Assembly (NCBI GenBank): GCA_030153385.1
Contig: JASKJN010000007.1
Span: 1 to 43,034, forward strand
Origin: Archaeoglobaceae archaeon
GTDB taxonomy: Archaea; Halobacteriota; Archaeoglobi; Archaeoglobales; Archaeoglobaceae
Reading direction: 5' to 3'
DNA length: 43,034 nucleotides
Position 1 is the first letter of the stretch; every line of letters begins with the position of its first letter. Under the pieces are notes generated by a model that was given only the letters and a program-made list of their open reading frames with translations, was not told the DNA's origin and did no database searches. Shown here in pieces: positions 35,343 to 41,924 of the stretch. The translations under genes were made by a program, and so were the position numbers.

Positions 35343-35534
35343 ATGCTGGATAATCTGATCGGGGTTGGCTTATTAATTCTTCTCGTTATTAGTTTAATAC
35401 TCAACGTAATCCAGCTTGTGAAGATCAGGAATCTGAACAGAGAGCTAAAGGATGTCGGTGCAAGGGTTAGCGTCACCAAAGATGAACTCGCACAGATCAG
35501 GAGAAGACTGGAAAGAATGAAGGGAGAGATTTAG
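35343..35534 (+). CDS. Small membrane protein with coiled-coil tail
   Basis: This 63-residue protein has one membrane helix ([21 protein letters not shown]) and a charged heptad-like tail ([32 protein letters not shown]) that would form a coiled coil in the cytoplasm. ATG 35343 follows AGGTGA by six bases; an upstream GTG at 35334 overlaps the minD stop. I do not recognise the family. Linkage to MinD suggests a membrane partner or activator. Confidence 0.7.
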   Translation: MLDNLIGVGLLILLVISLILNVIQLVKIRNLNRELKDVGARVSVTKDELAQIRRRLERMKGEI

Positions 35535-35608
35535 CTCAAAAGCTGAAATTACAAATTTTTAGCAAAAGGTTTTTCTACTAAAAGCTATAAATTAATTTAG
35601 GTGGTTGT

Positions 35609-35764
35609 ATGAGGCGATTTGACTGGAGGAGATTTAAAAAAAAGGGTCTGAAGAAGGTCTTGAGCAAGGATGAAAAAATGCTTGAAGAAAACGTTAATGA
35701 GCTCAAACCCGAAAAGGGTAAAAGCATAAAGGAAATCTCGAAGGAGGTTTTGCCTGAGGAATGA
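35609..35764 (+). CDS. Small basic protein upstream of the ubiquitin-like gene
   Basis: This 51-residue reading frame has a very basic first half (MRRFDWRRFKKKGLKKVL) and a charged second half ending EVLPEE. It begins with ATG after AGGTGG, and its stop overlaps the next gene as ATGA, which supports real translation. No known family. The basic segment could bind nucleic acid or membrane; a partner for the ubiquitin-like protein is a possibility. Confidence 0.6.
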   Translation: MRRFDWRRFKKKGLKKVLSKDEKMLEENVNELKPEKGKSIKEISKEVLPEE

Positions 35765-35967
35765 AGCTCAAGATAATTTTTATTGGTTTTGGGAAGAAAG
35801 AAGAAGAACTGGAGGTCGAGAAAGGAAAAAGATACTTGGAGATACTGGAAGATTTAAAAATAAACCCTGAAACTGTGGTTCTTTTGAGGGGCTCAACTCC
35901 AGTTCCTGTGGATGAATTTGCAGAAGAGGGAGAGATAACGGTGATAAAAGTGATCTCGGGAGGTTAG
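35761..35967 (+). CDS. Ubiquitin-like small archaeal modifier protein (MoaD/ThiS fold)
   Basis: This 68-residue beta-grasp protein starts KLKIIFIGFGKKEEELEV, has the central NPETVVLLRGSTPVPVDEF and ends VIKVISGG. The terminal Gly67-Gly68 is exposed, as required for adenylation and thiocarboxylate or isopeptide formation by an E1-like enzyme. Similar proteins (SAMP2/Urm1-like) modify proteins or supply sulfur for tRNA thiolation. No E1-like gene is nearby. It is coupled by ATGA to the small basic protein. Confidence 0.85.
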   Translation: MKLKIIFIGFGKKEEELEVEKGKRYLEILEDLKINPETVVLLRGSTPVPVDEFAEEGEITVIKVISGG

Positions 35968-36064
35968 AAAATAACGATTTATTCTTATGTAAATTAATTA
36001 AACATGTAAAAATTTTTCGAAGATGAGGGAAAAGTTTTTATAGATACTATTCTAATAGATAGTG

Positions 36065-36340
36065 ATGCAAAAAGAAGAAGTGCTTGTACTGCATTTGGTG
36101 CTCTTTAACATTAAGAGAATTTTAGAGAATGCGGGTTTGACAAACGGGCATTTTAAAGCCTATGATGCCCTTGGAATAACTCCGGTGCAGGTAAACAGAA
36201 GCAAATCAGACCACAAGAAGGCAGTTTTACTCCTATGTAAGGGAATTTCAGAGGTTTTAAACACAAACAACTCAGAAAAGCTCTTACAGAACCTGAAGCT
36301 GAGAGAAGCATTAGAAACCGCAAAGATCATTGCTCATTGA
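36065..36340 (+). CDS. UPF0058 family protein
   Basis: This 91-residue helical archaeal protein belongs to UPF0058. Typical segments are KEEVLVLHLVLFNIKRILENAG, YDALGITPVQVNRSKSDHKKAVLLLCKGI. Function is not known. A TATA box (GTTTTTATAG, 36034-36043) is about 25 bases upstream, giving a leaderless message at ATG 36065 or the preceding GTG 36062. The 3' end overlaps the convergent rimI gene by 14 bases. Confidence 0.88.
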   Translation: MQKEEVLVLHLVLFNIKRILENAGLTNGHFKAYDALGITPVQVNRSKSDHKKAVLLLCKGISEVLNTNNSEKLLQNLKLREALETAKIIAH

Positions 36341-36773
36341 ACCTGAGCACCATGTAATAAGCATCTTCGCCATCGCTGTAGTAGTTTGGAATAGTTTCGA
36401 CTATCTTGAATCCAAGCTTCTCGTAAAGCCTCTGGGCAATCGTATTTGAGACCCTAACTTCGAGGGCAATCTCTTTCTTCCCCTTCTCCCTGAGTCTCTC
36501 GATCGCCCTTCTCATCAGATATTCACCAATACCACTACCCCTGAACTCTTTTTTTACAGCAATCGATACGATCTTTCCTCTGAGCGGATCCAAATCCATG
36601 GTTACAACGTATCCGACGATCCTTCTTCCAATATCCGCGACAAAAATATCACTCCCATACGTCAGATAGACATACATGTCGAAAGAGGGATTTCTCGGAT
36701 TGAAGGCCTCTCGGTCTATTTCAAGGACTTCTTTAAAGTCACTCATCGAGTATTCTCTAATTATCACCTGCAC
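36327..36773 (-). CDS. rimI: GNAT N-acetyltransferase, RimI-like
   Basis: This 148-residue acetyltransferase carries motif A VSIAVKKEFRGSGIGEYLM (RxxGxG acetyl-CoA loop) and motif B LEVRVSNTIAQRLYEKLGFKIVETIPNYYSDGEDAYYM, characteristic of RimI/Ard1-type N-terminal acetyltransferases. It would acetylate N-terminal residues of proteins. The start GTG 36773 has little room from the shared promoter near 36777-36786; GTG 36767 or ATG 36746 are alternatives. Confidence 0.9.
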   Translation of the reverse strand: MQVIIREYSMSDFKEVLEIDREAFNPRNPSFDMYVYLTYGSDIFVADIGRRIVGYVVTMDLDPLRGKIVSIAVKKEFRGSGIGEYLMRRAIERLREKGKKEIALEVRVSNTIAQRLYEKLGFKIVETIPNYYSDGEDAYYMVLRFNEQ

Positions 36774-36807
36774 AAAAGCTTATACTGTGTAAGAGAATAT
36801 TAAGATA

Positions 36808-37182
36808 ATGCTCCGTCTTGCAGAGTATATTGCTGAGAGATACAAGAAGGTTGCAGAGATCGGTATCGGAAATTACACCGCAGTAGCGGAGTACCTCGCC
36901 TCCAGAGGCTTAAGAGTAATCGCCACGGATGTCAAGGAAGTGCGATCAAAGGTCGATTTTTTCATAGATGACATAAGAAATCCAAAAATACAGCTGTATA
37001 ACGGCGTGGAGCTTTTGTATTCCATACGACCTCCTCCAGAACTTTTTAAATACATTATAGGGCTTGCGGATCGATTGAAAGCTGACTGCATCATCAAACC
37101 GCTATTCGGAGACCATGCTGACGGGAAGCTTGTGAACTACAAGGGTCTGGGATTCTATATATGGAAGAAAAACAGTTTCTAA
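36808..37182 (+). CDS. UPF0146 family protein (Rossmann-like)
   Basis: This 124-residue archaeal UPF0146 protein contains KVAEIGIGNYTAVAEYLASRG and VIATDVKEV, a methyltransferase-like nucleotide-binding start, then VDFFIDDIRNP and YSIRPPPELF. It is shorter than a functional methyltransferase and its activity is unknown. CTTATACTG at 36778-36786 is a likely TATA box giving a leaderless start. Its stop overlaps the primase start (TAATG). Confidence 0.88.
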   Translation: MLRLAEYIAERYKKVAEIGIGNYTAVAEYLASRGLRVIATDVKEVRSKVDFFIDDIRNPKIQLYNGVELLYSIRPPPELFKYIIGLADRLKADCIIKPLFGDHADGKLVNYKGLGFYIWKKNSF

Positions 37183-38111
37183 TGAAAAAGTTTCTCGAAT
37201 ACTATCGAAAGGCGGATATCGAGATGCCAAAGGAGTTTGAGAAGAGAGAGTTCGCATTCGTCCCATTCGAAGCTCTACCAGAATTTTTCATGCACAGACA
37301 CATTTCTTTCCTCTCAAAGGAAGATTTCAGGAACTATGCAATCAAAAATGTTCCCGCACATGTCTACTACTCCTCTGCGTATTACGAAAACCCCGGAAAG
37401 GAAAATATGGAAGAAAAGGGCTGGATTGGTGCGGATCTAATATTCGACATCGACGCGGATCACCTACCCTTAAAAACAAGCTCGGTTGAGAGAGCGCTTG
37501 AAGCTGCAAAAAGAGAGGTTGAGAAGCTGTTGAAGGTGCTCAAATTGGACTTTGGAGTCAAGGATGTGGAAGTTTACTTCTCTGGTAGCCGTGGATACCA
37601 TGTTCATGTGCTTGATGAAGAGTTTATAACGCTGGAGTCACCGGAAAGAAGGGAAATAATCGACTATTTAACGCTTAACAATCCAAAAATTATTCAAAAA
37701 AGAAAGCTCTTGGATTCGACCATCGCTATAAGGGTTTCAAAATACCTGGAGAAAAAAAAATTAGAGAGAAAAGAAATTTTAAAGGTTCTGAAAAAGCCAG
37801 AAGAAGTTCTCGAAAAGTTCAGAATTTACATCGATGCCCCGGTAACTGCAGACGTTAAAAGGCTCATAAGGATGCCTGGAACCCTTCACGGCAAAACTGG
37901 GCTGAAAGTTGTGAAGGTCGAAGACCTCGAATCCTTTGATCCTTTGAGTGATGCAATTGCATTTGGAGAAGAAAAGATCAAGCTCAGGATTCTTAAAAGG
38001 GTGAAAATTACCATTGGTGGAGAAAAGTTAGATCTGAACGCTGGAGAAAAAGCTGAAGTGCCACTCTTCGCTGGAATCTACTTGCTATGTAGGGGTATCG
38101 CGACACTTTGA
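37182..38111 (+). CDS. priS: DNA primase small (catalytic) subunit PriS
   Basis: This protein of about 309 residues is the catalytic subunit of archaeal primase. The catalytic acidic motif is IFDIDADH (Asp89 and Asp91 from this start), then YFSGSRGYHVHV for nucleotide binding, and APVTADVKRLIRMPGTLHGKTG. I prefer ATG 37182 (TAATG with UPF0146); ATG 37161 would add seven residues and overlap more. PriL is not adjacent. The last 27 bases overlap hisC on the other strand. Confidence 0.94.
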   Translation: MKKFLEYYRKADIEMPKEFEKREFAFVPFEALPEFFMHRHISFLSKEDFRNYAIKNVPAHVYYSSAYYENPGKENMEEKGWIGADLIFDIDADHLPLKTSSVERALEAAKREVEKLLKVLKLDFGVKDVEVYFSGSRGYHVHVLDEEFITLESPERREIIDYLTLNNPKIIQKRKLLDSTIAIRVSKYLEKKKLERKEILKVLKKPEEVLEKFRIYIDAPVTADVKRLIRMPGTLHGKTGLKVVKVEDLESFDPLSDAIAFGEEKIKLRILKRVKITIGGEKLDLNAGEKAEVPLFAGIYLLCRGIATL

Positions 38112-39116
38112 TTCCAGGAGCTTGAGCACTCTATCATTTTCTTCCCTCTTCCCAATTGTCATTCTGATAAAATTGCCCTCAAGACCTATTAGATTGTTCA
38201 GATTTCTTACCACAATTCCCTGACGGAGCAATTCTTCAAATAGCTCCCTATCAGCCTTGAAAAGGATGAAATTCGCTTCAGAAGGATAAACCTCAAATCC
38301 AAGTCTCACAAGCTCTTTCGATACTCTTTCCCGCTCTTCAACAATCTTTTTCCTCACTTCGAGATAGTAGTCAAGCGATCTTATCGCAGAGACTGCACTT
38401 GCAACCCCCGGCGTGGGAATTGCAAAGGGAAGTCTGACCTTCTCCAATGCCTCCACTATCTCCTTTCTTGCAATTGCATAGCCTATACGCAATCCTGCAA
38501 GGCCAAAGAACTTCGAAAAGCTCCTTAAAATTATCACGTTATCGAACTCCCACACCAGATCGATAAGGCTTCTACCAGCAAACTCCACATATGCTTCATC
38601 GATCAAAACATATTCTGAATTTTCAGCGATCTTCTCTGCAACTCTCCTTTCAACTGTATTGCCCGTTGGATTGTTTGGGGAGCAAATGATCGACAGCTTG
38701 GGCTTCTCTTCCTCAAAGATTTCCGGAGTGATATTGTAGCGATCGTAGACTGGAAGCAGAAGAGATGCATCTCTAAGCATAGCGTATGTGAGATAAAGCG
38801 AATACGATGGCATTGGAATCGCGACCTTGTCCAATTCCTCAACGATGATGTCGCAGACTCTTGAAATGAGTTCCGAAGACCCGCACCCTAGTGCCAAGTT
38901 TTCAACTTCTACACCCAAGTATTCAGAAATGGCTTTTTTGAGCATTGGATAATTAGCATCCGGATACCTGTTAATTCTGCTTATAGATTCTATATACGCC
39001 CTCTTAACATCTTCACTCGGCTCGTATGGATTTTCGTTCGAGTTAAGGAATATTACATCCCCCTCTGGAAATACACCAGCATCGTAGGGGTTTATAATCC
39101 TAACAACACTTCGCAT
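38085..39116 (-). CDS. hisC: Histidinol-phosphate aminotransferase
   Basis: This 343-residue fold-type I PLP enzyme converts imidazole acetol-phosphate to histidinol-phosphate. Evidence: NSNENPYEPS at the N-terminus, LGCGSSELI, CSPNNPTGN, VLIDEAYVEFAG and the PLP lysine in RSFSKFFGLAGLRIGYA. Length is typical. A TATA-like CCTTTAAAACC near 39138-39148 predicts a leaderless message. Other aminotransferases of the family are less likely. Confidence 0.93.
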   Translation of the reverse strand: MRSVVRIINPYDAGVFPEGDVIFLNSNENPYEPSEDVKRAYIESISRINRYPDANYPMLKKAISEYLGVEVENLALGCGSSELISRVCDIIVEELDKVAIPMPSYSLYLTYAMLRDASLLLPVYDRYNITPEIFEEEKPKLSIICSPNNPTGNTVERRVAEKIAENSEYVLIDEAYVEFAGRSLIDLVWEFDNVIILRSFSKFFGLAGLRIGYAIARKEIVEALEKVRLPFAIPTPGVASAVSAIRSLDYYLEVRKKIVEERERVSKELVRLGFEVYPSEANFILFKADRELFEELLRQGIVVRNLNNLIGLEGNFIRMTIGKREENDRVLKLLESKCRDTPT

Positions 39117-39154
39117 GATTTTGTAAAAACTTCGTGGTTTTAAAGGCTTCCATG

Positions 39155-39637
39155 CTACCAGTCGAGGAGTTTTTCAATTTTGTTTGCCTTCACCTCCTTG
39201 TTTTCTATCTTGGGTCTGTAACCAAGTTTATCGCCGTAAAGCTCGAAGAGGTATTTTGCGGACAGCCTTGCTATTTCGTGTATTCTCATGTCCGCTATTT
39301 CTTGTCTTCTTTTCTCTTTTCTCCTGTCAACATAGTAAACGCAGAAAAGACAGCGATACTTGGATAGCTTCTTCGGTTCAGCATCAGAAAATATGTCTTC
39401 CAGGGCTTCAAGCGAGCAGTAATTTCCGTCGCTGAACTTGCAGTTTTTGATCTTCTCTAAAGCTATCTCGTTTACAGCGTTCAAAAACTCCCGCAGTTCC
39501 GAAGATTCGCTTTTCTTTTTGCTGAAATACCACTCTATTAGCTTGTAAACGAACTCCTCTGGTTTTATATTTGCCTGTTCTGCTTTTTCGATCAAGAGAT
39601 CCTCCAGCTCAGGTGGAAGCTCAATCACGAGTCTCAT
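39155..39637 (-). CDS. Ribbon-helix-helix-like protein coupled to the actin-like ATPase
   Basis: This 160-residue protein starts with a short strand and two helices (MRLVIELPPELEDLLIEKA, NIKPEEFVYKLIEWYF) that fit a ribbon-helix-helix DNA-binding domain. A second part has four cysteines (CKFSDGNYC and CLFC) that could bind metal, and a helical basic tail. The ATG overlaps the stop of the actin-like gene as ATGA. By analogy with plasmid ParM/ParR it could be the adaptor for the filament, but no family match is claimed. Confidence 0.6.
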   Translation of the reverse strand: MRLVIELPPELEDLLIEKAEQANIKPEEFVYKLIEWYFSKKKSESSELREFLNAVNEIALEKIKNCKFSDGNYCSLEALEDIFSDAEPKKLSKYRCLFCVYYVDRRKEKRRQEIADMRIHEIARLSAKYLFELYGDKLGYRPKIENKEVKANKIEKLLDW

Positions 39638-40629
39638 GTTCTCTTTCTCTTATCCTTCTTGTCCTCCTTCACCTCTTCAAATTTCACCTCTTCTGTAGTT
39701 TCCTCTTTCAATCCTAAAAAGGTTTTTGCAAGAATATAATAACCAACTGCATTGCTTGCTATTGGGTCATCTGGCTTTTTAATTTCTCCGATATCGCTAA
39801 AGCCTTCTTTCAGGGTTTCAAATACTCCTGGAAGCAAAACTCCGCCACCAGTGACGACGAAGTTATCGAGCAAAGTCGTCGATAACCCTTCAAGCAAGCT
39901 CTTTGTCTTGTTCACGATCCTGTCTACCCAGCTCTTCATTAGCCTTTCGTAATCCGCAATAACCTCTTCTCTTCTGATAGCAACTTTCTTTCCGCTTCTG
40001 ATTCGGCCTATCGAGTAGTTTTCATTTAAAAGCATTTTTGTGATCTCTTCAGGTAAAACCGTTATCCCCGCCTTATCTCTGATCAAAACCTCCAGACTCT
40101 CATAAAGTTTGTCAACTCCCGAAAGCATTGTGTCTCCTCTCAGGTATTCCATTTCAGAGAGAACAAGAATATCCGTTGTGCCAAAACCTATGTCAATACA
40201 AACGCCTGTATCTACACCCATAGAAGCCAAAGTTCCTACAGGCTCTGGAAACACGAGAACTTTCCCTTTAAGCTCCTTTTCAAGTTGAGATTTCAGCTCT
40301 TCTCTTTCTTTCTTTGAAGATTTCACTGGAAGCCCTGTTGCTACTACTTCTGGTTCAACTGAAAGTCTCCTTAGTCCATACTTCGCAAGTTCTATGAAGG
40401 AAGAATGTATAACTCTCCCGTCCTGAATCGGCCTGTAGACCTCGACTCCTTCACTGGCTTTAATAAGGGATAAAGCTTCATCCCCAACATAAACTCCCCC
40501 TTTCTCTCCCTTCAGAGACCAGTCCTTTTCTTCGCCAAAAGCGACGACGGATGGATACAATAAAACATTCTTGCCATCTGCTGTTATCTTAGTGTAATTC
40601 GTTCCTATGTCAAGTCCTACGATTCCCAT
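39634..40629 (-). CDS. Actin/ParM-like ATPase
   Basis: This 331-residue actin-fold ATPase has phosphate-1 GLDIGTNYTK (residues 5-14), phosphate-2 CIDIGFGTTDI (about 144-154) and the adenosine motif VVTGGGVLLPG (about 275). It is closest in feel to archaeal actin-like proteins of the Ta0583/ParM type. It ends in a charged tail (KEDKKDKRKRT). ATG 40629 is chosen as the start: it begins the GLDIGTNYTK domain and has an AT-rich TATA-like stretch about 20 bases upstream. Polymer formation is inferred. Confidence 0.87.
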   Translation of the reverse strand: MGIVGLDIGTNYTKITADGKNVLLYPSVVAFGEEKDWSLKGEKGGVYVGDEALSLIKASEGVEVYRPIQDGRVIHSSFIELAKYGLRRLSVEPEVVATGLPVKSSKKEREELKSQLEKELKGKVLVFPEPVGTLASMGVDTGVCIDIGFGTTDILVLSEMEYLRGDTMLSGVDKLYESLEVLIRDKAGITVLPEEITKMLLNENYSIGRIRSGKKVAIRREEVIADYERLMKSWVDRIVNKTKSLLEGLSTTLLDNFVVTGGGVLLPGVFETLKEGFSDIGEIKKPDDPIASNAVGYYILAKTFLGLKEETTEEVKFEEVKEDKKDKRKRT

Positions 40630-40682
40630 GATTAATCCCCATCTGTGGAATATAAAAAAATTTTGAGCTACACCTAAGCAAC

Positions 40683-40711
40683 TTACCGGAAAATGTAATA
40701 TATTCCCGTAA
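40683..40711. promoter_or_regulatory. Inverted repeat around the TATA box of the second TatA-like gene
   Basis: TTACCGGAA (40683-40691) and TTCCCGTAA (40703-40711) are inverted copies with one mismatch, flanking AATGTAATATA, which contains the TATA region. ATG 40724 is about 25 bases downstream. It is a good candidate operator and might also act on the divergent actin-like gene. Confidence 0.5.
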
Positions 40712-40723
40712 AGATCTGCTATG

Positions 40724-40975
40724 ATGCTCGGATTTGAAGAGCTCGTCTTCATCGCGATCATAGCACTAATTATCCTTAGCCCAGAAAAGTTGGTGGAATT
40801 CGCAAGAGAACTTGGGAAGATCTATGCAGAATACAAGAAGGCAAAGAGACTTGTGGAGCTCGAAGTTCTTTACGGTGTTTCAAGTGAGGAACTAAAAGAA
40901 GAAATGGAGAAGAGATACAGAGAACTGAAGATAGAGCTTGAAAGCTTCAAAGACGGGAGATCTCCTCCTCAGTGA
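40724..40975 (+). CDS. TatA/TatB-like protein
   Basis: This 83-residue protein has one N-terminal membrane helix (LVFIAIIALIILS), the hinge PEKLVEFARELGKI and a helical charged tail, the layout of TatA/TatB. It lacks the FG hinge of standard TatA (SP here), so it may be a TatB-like or divergent form. It is divergent from the actin-like gene and overlaps the convergent ZPR1 gene by 29 bases. ATG 40721 is the alternative start. Confidence 0.75.
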   Translation: MLGFEELVFIAIIALIILSPEKLVEFARELGKIYAEYKKAKRLVELEVLYGVSSEELKEEMEKRYRELKIELESFKDGRSPPQ

Positions 40976-41525
40976 ATCCGGTGAGTTCGATCACAGTCAG
41001 GCCAGTTTTCAGATCTTTTGCTTCCCATTCAGAAAGTCTCTCTTTAAAACTCTCTTCCGAAAGAATCAGACTGTTGCCGAATGGGTCTTCGAGTACGATC
41101 GTCAGCTCCCCATCACCCTCGATCACGTTCTGAATTCTCTCCAATATCCACTCGCACCTCTTTACTTTCTCCCCATCATTTTCATTCCACTTCATCGCAG
41201 TTCTGACTATTTCCTCAACCCTTCTAAGAACGCCTTCAAGATTTGTTATGAATGCCTGACTCGCAGGTCCGGGTTCTATGGAGACTCCGAGTTCGGGGAT
41301 CCTTATCGTGCCGGATGTTGATCTTATCACCTTCGTGAATAGATTGCTCCTCTTTGCTTTTATTGTATACCTCGAAGGTTCCTTTTCTCCCAAAACTATC
41401 GAATCCGCATGCTTAAATCCGCACTCACAGGAAATCGAAGTTAGAAGAATTTTATCAAAAAAGGGGACTTCGTAGGTATTAACAAATAACCTTAGCTCTC
41501 TTCCGCATATTGGGCAGGGAATCAT
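40947..41525 (-). CDS. ZPR1 zinc-finger domain protein
   Basis: This 192-residue archaeal ZPR1 protein has a C4 zinc finger (IPCPICGRELR...SISCECGFKHADSI) followed by the A-box: FTKVIRSTSGTIRIPELGVSIEPGPASQAFITN and LEDPFGNSLIL. In eukaryotes ZPR1 assists eEF1A folding; archaea have a single unit. The ATG overlaps the sepF stop as ATGA, so it is coexpressed with SepF. Confidence 0.93.
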   Translation of the reverse strand: MIPCPICGRELRLFVNTYEVPFFDKILLTSISCECGFKHADSIVLGEKEPSRYTIKAKRSNLFTKVIRSTSGTIRIPELGVSIEPGPASQAFITNLEGVLRRVEEIVRTAMKWNENDGEKVKRCEWILERIQNVIEGDGELTIVLEDPFGNSLILSEESFKERLSEWEAKDLKTGLTVIELTGFTEEEISRL

Positions 41526-41884
41526 TTGCCTCCTCGGATCTTGTTTCTGTCCACTTTTATGCCTGTAGGTGTTACAAGGATGTATTCCTCACCAAGACCG
41601 ACGATATCGCCATTGATCTCATCCGCAAGCTGTTTTAAATCCTTCAAGATTCTGTCGAGAGTTAGCTTGTCGTGCCTAATGAATGCTATGTCCGCAACTA
41701 TTATGTTGCCATCATAAATTTCCTTTTTTATCCTAGGGATTTCATTTAAACCTGTAATCTCAGCTACTTTGATGAAAACAGAAGCTTTCTCGCCTATCTC
41801 TGCCTCGTATTCTCCCAAATCCAACTCCTCGTAATCTTCTATTACAACTTTCTCCTTTGTCTTAAACTTATCAAGTATCCCCAT
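41522..41884 (-). CDS. sepF: Cell division protein SepF (archaeal)
   Basis: This 120-residue protein is archaeal SepF (DUF552), which anchors FtsZ to the membrane. The N-terminal MGILDKFK is the amphipathic membrane helix. The core AEIGEKASVFIKVAEI, IKKEIYDGNIIVADIAFI and YILVTPTGIKVD are characteristic. AAGGTGG is the ribosome binding site and the TATA-like GATTAAATAC lies near 41916-41925. ftsZ is not in the window. Confidence 0.92.
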   Translation of the reverse strand: MGILDKFKTKEKVVIEDYEELDLGEYEAEIGEKASVFIKVAEITGLNEIPRIKKEIYDGNIIVADIAFIRHDKLTLDRILKDLKQLADEINGDIVGLGEEYILVTPTGIKVDRNKIRGGK

Positions 41885-41924
41885 GAGACCACCTTGAAAA
41901 TAAAAGGTTAGAAAGTATTTAATC

